A DNA stretch of 10,964 nt from Lachnospiraceae bacterium (lineage in GTDB: Bacteria > Bacillota > Clostridia > Lachnospirales > Lachnospiraceae): the NCBI GenBank assembly GCA_900754855.1, contig CAAEEI010000176.1:1-10964 (forward strand), given 5' to 3'. Positions 7,585 to 10,964 of the stretch are shown here, piece after piece; position 1 is the first letter of the stretch, and every line of letters begins with the position of its first letter. Below the pieces are notes generated by a model. That model did not search any database. It had not been told where the DNA came from and worked only from the letters and a program-made list of their open reading frames with translations. The translations under genes and the position numbers were made by a program.

Positions 7585-8807
7585 TGGTTTTCCAGTTTGA
7601 TTTTTTCTTTTAAGACAGCGCAGCAGGCCAGATCTCCGATGACGTTAACGCAGGTTGCACCCATGTCGCAGAGGGTGTTGATGCTGATGTACACACCCAT
7701 AACTCCGGCAGGCAGACCAGCCATGGTAGCCAGAGCGGTAAAAGAGGCAATTGCTCCGCCGGGAACCCCTGGGGTACCGATGGAGAGCAGTACGTTTGCC
7801 AGTAAAACAATGGTCATGAGAGAAATGCTGATGTGGATACCACAGGCATTGGCAAAGAACATGATCATAAACGACATCAAAATGGATACCGCATCCATGT
7901 TGACCGTGGCGCCCAGCGGGATAACAATACTGGTGATTTTATCGGAAACGCCAAAATCTTCTTCCATGCAGGTTTTACTGATTGGTATCGTCGCAGAACT
8001 GGAGCAGGTACCAAAGGCATTTAATGCGGCAGGAAGGATTGCCTTAAAAAAGTGAACAGGACTGGCTTTTCCAAGAACTTTGACAGCCAGACCGTAAACA
8101 AGAAAGGCAAACCCGAAAAATGCAATGTATAAAATAAGAAGCTGGGTAGCCAGAGATAAGATAGTCGCTGTTCCGTTGGCCTCTACCACCGGTACGATGG
8201 TACAAAATACACCGATAGGAGTGAAGTACATAACGGTACTGATAATTTTGAGGCAGACTTCATTCAGAGATTCAATGACTTTCAGCAAAGGTTCCCCTTT
8301 TTCACCGATGACAATGAGGGTAAAGCCGATGATGACGGCAAAAACCAGAACCTGCAGCATATTTCCCTCAACAAAAGAGGCAACCGGGTTGGATGGAATA
8401 AGATTTTTTAAAGTATCAAAAATACTGGTCATTTTTGTGGCCTGAATGTCTGAAGTTGCCATTTCAAAGGAAACTCCTTTTCCCAGGTCAATGAGACGGG
8501 GGATGATCAGACCAGCCAGACTGGCCAGAGCTGTGGTGGACAGGAAAAACAACAGGGCATAACCGGTGATTTTTCCTGTGGTACGAATGTTCCCGATGCT
8601 GGTAATGCCCATAATAATGGAGCAGAAAACCAGAGGGAAGATCATCATGTTTAAGGCATTCATGTAGATGCCGCCAATGAGACTGGTGGCAGTCAGAACC
8701 GGGGCAAACCGGTCAGCCAGAAATAACCCGGTCAGGATACCGAGAATCAGTCCGGTAAAAATGGCGCCGGTAATGTGTTGCTTATACCATGAGTAAAATG
8801 AGCGCAT
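7581..8807 (-). CDS. DAACS-family Na+(or H+)-coupled symporter, predicted non-acidic amino acid substrate
   Basis: Membrane symporter of the GltPh/SstT/EAAT fold, 408 residues. HP1 carries the serine-rich tip FGTCSSSATIPIS (265-277), helix 7 has NMDAV (303-307), HP2 has SIGTPGVPGG (342-351) and helix 8 has DMGAT..NVIGD (381-392). Aligned to GltPh, the amino-group ligand D394 is kept (D381) and so are N401 (N388) and D405 (D392). R397, which holds the substrate's side-chain carboxylate, is Ala384, and T314 of NMDGT is Val307. Loss of that arginine is typical of neutral amino acid transporters in the family, so serine, threonine, alanine or a related substrate is more likely than glutamate or aspartate. 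TAAGGAGG precedes the ATG by 7 bases on the minus strand, and a promoter lies at 8856-8884. Confidence 0.92.
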   Translation of the reverse strand: MRSFYSWYKQHITGAIFTGLILGILTGLFLADRFAPVLTATSLIGGIYMNALNMMIFPLVFCSIIMGITSIGNIRTTGKITGYALLFFLSTTALASLAGLIIPRLIDLGKGVSFEMATSDIQATKMTSIFDTLKNLIPSNPVASFVEGNMLQVLVFAVIIGFTLIVIGEKGEPLLKVIESLNEVCLKIISTVMYFTPIGVFCTIVPVVEANGTATILSLATQLLILYIAFFGFAFLVYGLAVKVLGKASPVHFFKAILPAALNAFGTCSSSATIPISKTCMEEDFGVSDKITSIVIPLGATVNMDAVSILMSFMIMFFANACGIHISISLMTIVLLANVLLSIGTPGVPGGAIASFTALATMAGLPAGVMGVYISINTLCDMGATCVNVIGDLACCAVLKEKIKLENH

Positions 8808-8855
8808 TGTAATCCTCCTTATTCATTTTTCATATATTTACTCTCAAACTTTACT

Positions 8856-8884
8856 ATTATCTCATGATAAAATTAAAAAGACAA
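8856..8884 (-). promoter_or_regulatory. Promoter of the DAACS transporter gene
   Basis: On the minus strand, -35 TTGTCT (8884-8879) and -10 GATAAT (8861-8856) are 17 bases apart, and a TGA just before the -10 makes an extended-10 element. The start would be near 8849, about 42 bases before the ATG at 8807. Matches are 4/6 and 5/6 to consensus. Confidence 0.65.
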
Positions 8885-9030
8885 TGTTTTTCTATGGAAT
8901 TCTAGGGGGTTTTAAGAGAGAATTTTGCAATTTACGCATCTGGCCATGGATAAAAAAGACGTTTTCAGGAGGAGAAAGGGGAAATGAACCGGCGCAAATG
9001 ATTTCCAAACGACTGTGTTGCCCCAGGATA

Positions 9031-9039
9031 TGGTATAAT
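9031..9039 (+). promoter_or_regulatory. Extended -10 promoter of the DUF89 gene
   Basis: TGGTATAAT (9031-9039) is a perfect extended -10 (TGnTATAAT). No good -35 is visible at 16-18 bp (GACTGT at 17), as is usual for extended -10 promoters. Transcription would start near 9046, leaving a leader of about 40 bases to the ATG at 9086. The in-frame ATG at 9038 sits inside this element and so cannot be the translation start of this transcript. Confidence 0.7.
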
Positions 9040-9085
9040 GAACAAACAGGATAAAAAAAAAGAGATTTTGGAGGAGGAAACATTC

Positions 9086-10057
9086 ATGTATGAAGAAAAA
9101 GTAAAAAGCGAAAATCGTCCACAGGAAAAACAGATTAACCGTCTGCGCCCGGAATGTCTGTCCTGTACCTGCGAAAAATATCTGGAAAAATATCCGGATA
9201 ATATTTCCAAAGCAGAAAAAGTGGAGTATATGCAAAAAGTAATGGCGTTGATGGCCAATTTGCCAATGACAGCGGCCGTACCTGTCGTAGTCAGAGAAAT
9301 CGACAGGCTGCGGGTAAAAATGTTTGGGAAAGGAGACGACTACGCGGCAATCAAAAAACATTTTAATGCAGTGATGATGGAAAAAGTCCCACGCTTTAAA
9401 CAACAGATTGCCAGCGCCGATGATCCAATCAAAATGGCTCTGCAGCTATCCATGATAGGGAACTATATTGATTTTGGGGTCATGAAAGAAGTGGATGAAG
9501 ACAAACTGAATGCGCTGCTTGATCAGGCCGTAGAAAAAGAAATAGAGGAAGAAACCTATCAGCAATTGAGGAAGGATCTGGCAAAAAGCAAAAAGCTGTT
9601 GTTCTTAACGGATAATTGCGGAGAAATCGTTTTGGATAAACTACTTTTGGAAGAAATAAAAATGTGGTATCCAAAGCTGTCCGTCACCGTAATGGTTCGC
9701 GGGGGAGAAACCTTAAACGACGCCACCAGAGAAGATGCCGGACAAGTTGGCATGGCCGAGGTTGCCGAGGTTGTTGATAACGGGAATGATATTGCCGGCA
9801 CATGGCTGCCGGAAATGGCCGAGGAAGCCAGAGCGATCTTTGAGGAAGCCGATGTGATGATTGCCAAAGGACAGGCAAATTTTGAAACCCTGCGTTGCTG
9901 CGGAAAAAATATTTATTATCTGTTCCTTTGTAAATGCCACATTTTTTCGGATATGTTTGCGGTGGAGCCTTTTAGCGGAATGCTGGTCAATGACCGGGAT
10001 GCTCGCAACCGGGAAGAATCATCCAGGACAAAAGCGGCGGAACGGAGAAGAAAATAA
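9086..10057 (+). CDS. DUF89 family protein (ARMT1-like damage-control phosphatase)
   Basis: Predicted soluble metal-dependent phosphatase of the DUF89 superfamily, whose studied members hydrolyse damaged or surplus phospho-metabolites. It has 323 residues from the chosen start. Visible landmarks are an N-terminal cysteine cluster in PECLSCTCEKYL (C24, C27, C29) and the metal-site motif LTDNCGEIVLDKL (D176, N177). ETLNDATRED follows at 208-217, and the KGQANFETL motif is at 261-269 (K261, N265). The start at 9086 is supported by GGAGGAGG at 9070-9077 (8-base spacing). The ORF's earlier ATG at 9038 is part of the -10 box. The C-terminus is strongly basic and polar (NREESSRTKAAERRRK). The gene has its own promoter and no terminator before the next promoter. 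The substrate is unknown; the cysteine cluster suggests the prokaryotic subfamily represented by AF1104. Confidence 0.85.
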   Translation: MYEEKVKSENRPQEKQINRLRPECLSCTCEKYLEKYPDNISKAEKVEYMQKVMALMANLPMTAAVPVVVREIDRLRVKMFGKGDDYAAIKKHFNAVMMEKVPRFKQQIASADDPIKMALQLSMIGNYIDFGVMKEVDEDKLNALLDQAVEKEIEEETYQQLRKDLAKSKKLLFLTDNCGEIVLDKLLLEEIKMWYPKLSVTVMVRGGETLNDATREDAGQVGMAEVAEVVDNGNDIAGTWLPEMAEEARAIFEEADVMIAKGQANFETLRCCGKNIYYLFLCKCHIFSDMFAVEPFSGMLVNDRDARNREESSRTKAAERRRK

Positions 10058-10067
10058 AAAAGAATTA

Positions 10068-10095
10068 TTGACATATGTCAGAAAAGCGTTATAAT
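10068..10095 (+). promoter_or_regulatory. Promoter of the DUF134-NifX-ATPase operon
   Basis: TTGACA (10068-10073) and TATAAT (10090-10095) with a 16-base spacer; both hexamers match consensus perfectly. The -35 overlaps the first of two identical palindromes, and the predicted start (about 10102) lies just upstream of the second. A very strong core promoter bracketed by operator-like sites is the arrangement expected of a repressed gene. Confidence 0.82.
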
Positions 10096-10118
10096 AAACG
10101 TATAAATGACATATGTCA
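10069..10118. promoter_or_regulatory. Twin palindromic operator, TGACATATGTCA x2
   Basis: The perfect 12-bp palindrome TGACATATGTCA occurs at 10069-10080 and again at 10107-10118, with 38 bp between centres. Identity extends on the right, giving TGACATATGTCA followed by RAAAAG (17 of 18 positions identical between copies). One copy covers the -35 and the other lies just past the start of transcription. Two identical, symmetrical sites around one promoter point to a dimeric repressor. The regulator is not identified; the DUF134 protein encoded downstream is a candidate. A separate inverted repeat CCATGA-T-TCATGG sits at 10130-10142. Confidence 0.75.
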
Positions 10119-10200
10119 AAAAAGATAAACCATGATTCATGGAAAAAACTCCACAAAGAGGAAAAAGCGCTGAATATACGAAGAAAAAGAAGGTGAAAGA

Positions 10201-10605
10201 TTGCCAAGGAAGAAAAAATGCAGAAAAGTATGCCGGCTTCCGGAGACCAGAGAGTTTCTGCCCATGGGAAAGGAGAACCTGCTTCCGGTTGTGGTAATGA
10301 CCGTGGAAGAATATGAAACTATCCGCCTGATAGACCGGCAGGGATTTTCTCAGGAAGAGTGTGGAAATTATATGCACATTGCCCGGACGACCGTACAGCA
10401 GATTTATGCGGACGCACGAAAAAAACTGGCAGATGCATTAGTGGATGGCGCACCTTTGCGTATTGAAGGAGGAAACTATCGTCTTTGCAGCGGTGAAGAA
10501 GAGTTCTGTGCCTGCGGCGGCTGTCCCAGACACAGGATGGTGTGCCGCCAGTCTCAGATAGAAAAGGAGGATGGACAGGATGATCATAGCGATTCCGGTA
10601 AATGA
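10201..10605 (+). CDS. DUF134 family HTH protein, probable transcriptional regulator
   Basis: Small DUF134 protein, 134 residues, starting with TTG; AAGGTG lies about 6 bases upstream, and the MPRKKKCRKVCRLPE opening matches family N-termini. A helix-turn-helix resembling sigma factor region 4 occupies about 35-80 (MTVEEYETIRLID...FSQEECGNYMHIARTTVQQIYADARKKLADALV), followed by the family's LRIEGGNY. Cysteines C7 and C11 flank the N-terminus, and the tail has C96, C103, C105, C108 and C115. This could form a metal or Fe-S site, so metal or redox sensing is plausible but inferred. Its last 26 bases overlap the NifX-like gene. Genes of this family commonly sit beside NifX-like proteins and MinD-type ATPases, as here. 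It may control its own promoter through the palindromes at 10069-10118. Confidence 0.88.
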   Translation: MPRKKKCRKVCRLPETREFLPMGKENLLPVVVMTVEEYETIRLIDRQGFSQEECGNYMHIARTTVQQIYADARKKLADALVDGAPLRIEGGNYRLCSGEEEFCACGGCPRHRMVCRQSQIEKEDGQDDHSDSGK

Positions 10606-10936
10606 AGATAAGAAAACAATATGTCCGGCTTTTGCCCGGGCGCCGCATATGTTGCTGTTGGATACGGTATCCGGAGAAAAAAACGCGCCGCTTAATCCTG
10701 CGGCTTCTGCCGAGGGAGGAGCGGGGTTGAAGGCGGCCCAGTTTTTAATTGACAACGGAGTTGAGGCGCTGATTACTCCCCGCTGTGGGATTAATTCTGC
10801 CGAGGTATTAAAAGAGGCCGGGATCAGCATCTACAAATGTCAGGGAGAAGATGCTGAAGAAAACAGCGCATTCTTTCAGGAAGGAAAACTGTCGTTGATG
10901 GAGAAGTTTCACGGCGGTTTCCACGGAAAACGATGA
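10580..10936 (+). CDS. NifX/NifB-C-terminal-like (dinitrogenase iron-molybdenum cofactor biosynthesis family) protein
   Basis: Small ribonuclease-H-like-fold protein of the family that includes NifX, NafY, the NifB C-terminal domain and the Mo-Cu 'orange protein' of Desulfovibrio. It has 118 residues from the chosen start. It opens with the family signature MIIAIPVNED and shows CPAFARAPHMLLLD. GVEALITPRCGINSAEVLKEAGISIY lies at about 69-94, and it ends in the His/Gly-rich FHGGFHGKR, a possible metal-binding tail. The ATG at 10580 is chosen over 10571 because AAAGGAGG runs directly into the 10571 ATG, whereas 10580 has a normal 9-base spacing. It overlaps DUF134 by 26 bases, and its TGA overlaps the next ATG as ATGA, so translation is coupled. 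No nitrogenase genes are in view, so a role as metal-cluster carrier or scaffold outside nitrogen fixation is more likely. Confidence 0.88.
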   Translation: MIIAIPVNEDKKTICPAFARAPHMLLLDTVSGEKNAPLNPAASAEGGAGLKAAQFLIDNGVEALITPRCGINSAEVLKEAGISIYKCQGEDAEENSAFFQEGKLSLMEKFHGGFHGKR

Positions 10937-10964
10937 AGATTGCAGTATTAAGCGGAAAAGGCGG
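10933..10964 (+). CDS. MinD/Mrp-type P-loop ATPase, 5' fragment (runs off the window)
   Basis: The last 32 bases encode MKIAVLSGKGG, the start of a deviant Walker A motif (GKGGxGKT) of the MinD/ParA/Mrp (SIMIBI) ATPase class. The ATG overlaps the TGA of the NifX-like gene (ATGA), and the coding frame continues past the window edge. In anaerobes the ATPases next to NifX-like proteins often carry an inserted ferredoxin domain and are thought to handle Fe-S or metal clusters. Whether this one does cannot be seen here. The upstream gene supplies the ribosome entry through translational coupling. Confidence 0.82.
   Translation, partial: MKIAVLSGKG

Noticed and set aside
7597..8055. A 152-codon plus-strand open frame inside the transporter
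   Set aside because: It is the antisense shadow of a conserved membrane transporter; the HP1, NMD and HP2 motifs are read on the minus strand only.
8946..9001. Two tiny overlapping frames (13 and 5 codons) with GGAGG-like runs in the 8808-9085 gap
   Set aside because: They lie upstream of the mapped-looking extended -10 promoter and have no promoter of their own. They are too short to distinguish from chance purine-rich DNA. The rest of this gap holds only the two divergent promoters.
10130..10142. CCATGATTCATGG as a third operator copy or a terminator
   Set aside because: Its half-site differs from TGACAT, and as a hairpin it has a 1-base loop and no U-tract. It is kept only as a note beside the twin operator.
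10580..10936. Calling the NifX-like protein evidence of nitrogen fixation
   Set aside because: No nifHDK or other nif genes are in the window, and this small-domain family is widespread in non-fixing anaerobes.

Overview
The window looks like a chromosomal segment of an anaerobic low-to-mid G+C Firmicute, most likely a Clostridia member of the Lachnospiraceae type. This is inferred from the gene families, AGGAGG-type ribosome binding sites, consensus sigma-A promoters and AT-rich intergenic DNA. I see no insertion sequence, prophage, CRISPR array, tRNA or rRNA. Nine complete genes and the first codons of a tenth are present.

Left region (1-5046): a four-gene, same-strand potassium locus. It encodes a KtrB/TrkH-type K+ channel subunit, its single-RCK gating partner KtrA, a rebuilt KdpD-like sensor kinase and a KdpE response regulator. 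No kdpFABC pump genes are present. The kinase lacks the usual N-terminal KdpD ATP-binding domain. It has instead a single N-terminal membrane helix and a charged linker, followed by a USP domain carrying a near match to the cyclic-di-AMP motif described for Staphylococcus aureus KdpD. The DNA before ktrB carries short direct repeats with an 11-bp period and TATAAT boxes lacking a -35, which suggests activator control, possibly by the encoded KdpE.

Middle region (5047-8807): an 11-helix NSS-family Na+ symporter follows a perfect consensus promoter and ends at a clear terminator. A CutC-family gene follows with its own promoter. It converges tail to tail with a minus-strand glutamate/aspartate-type (DAACS) symporter, the two stop codons overlapping. 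The symporter's binding-site residues point to a non-acidic substrate.

Right region (8808-10964): a short divergent promoter region leads to a DUF89 metal-dependent phosphatase-like gene. Next comes a tightly packed cluster of a DUF134 regulator, a NifX/orange-protein-like protein and the start of a MinD/Mrp-type P-loop ATPase, with overlapping reading frames. Its promoter is bracketed by two copies of the perfect 12-bp palindrome TGACATATGTCA. The cluster resembles the metal-cofactor/ATPase (ORP-like) modules of anaerobes and is the most interesting part of the window.

Three starts were moved downstream of the longest open frame on ribosome-binding-site and promoter evidence: cutC to 6829, the DUF89 gene to 9086 and the NifX-like gene to 10580.
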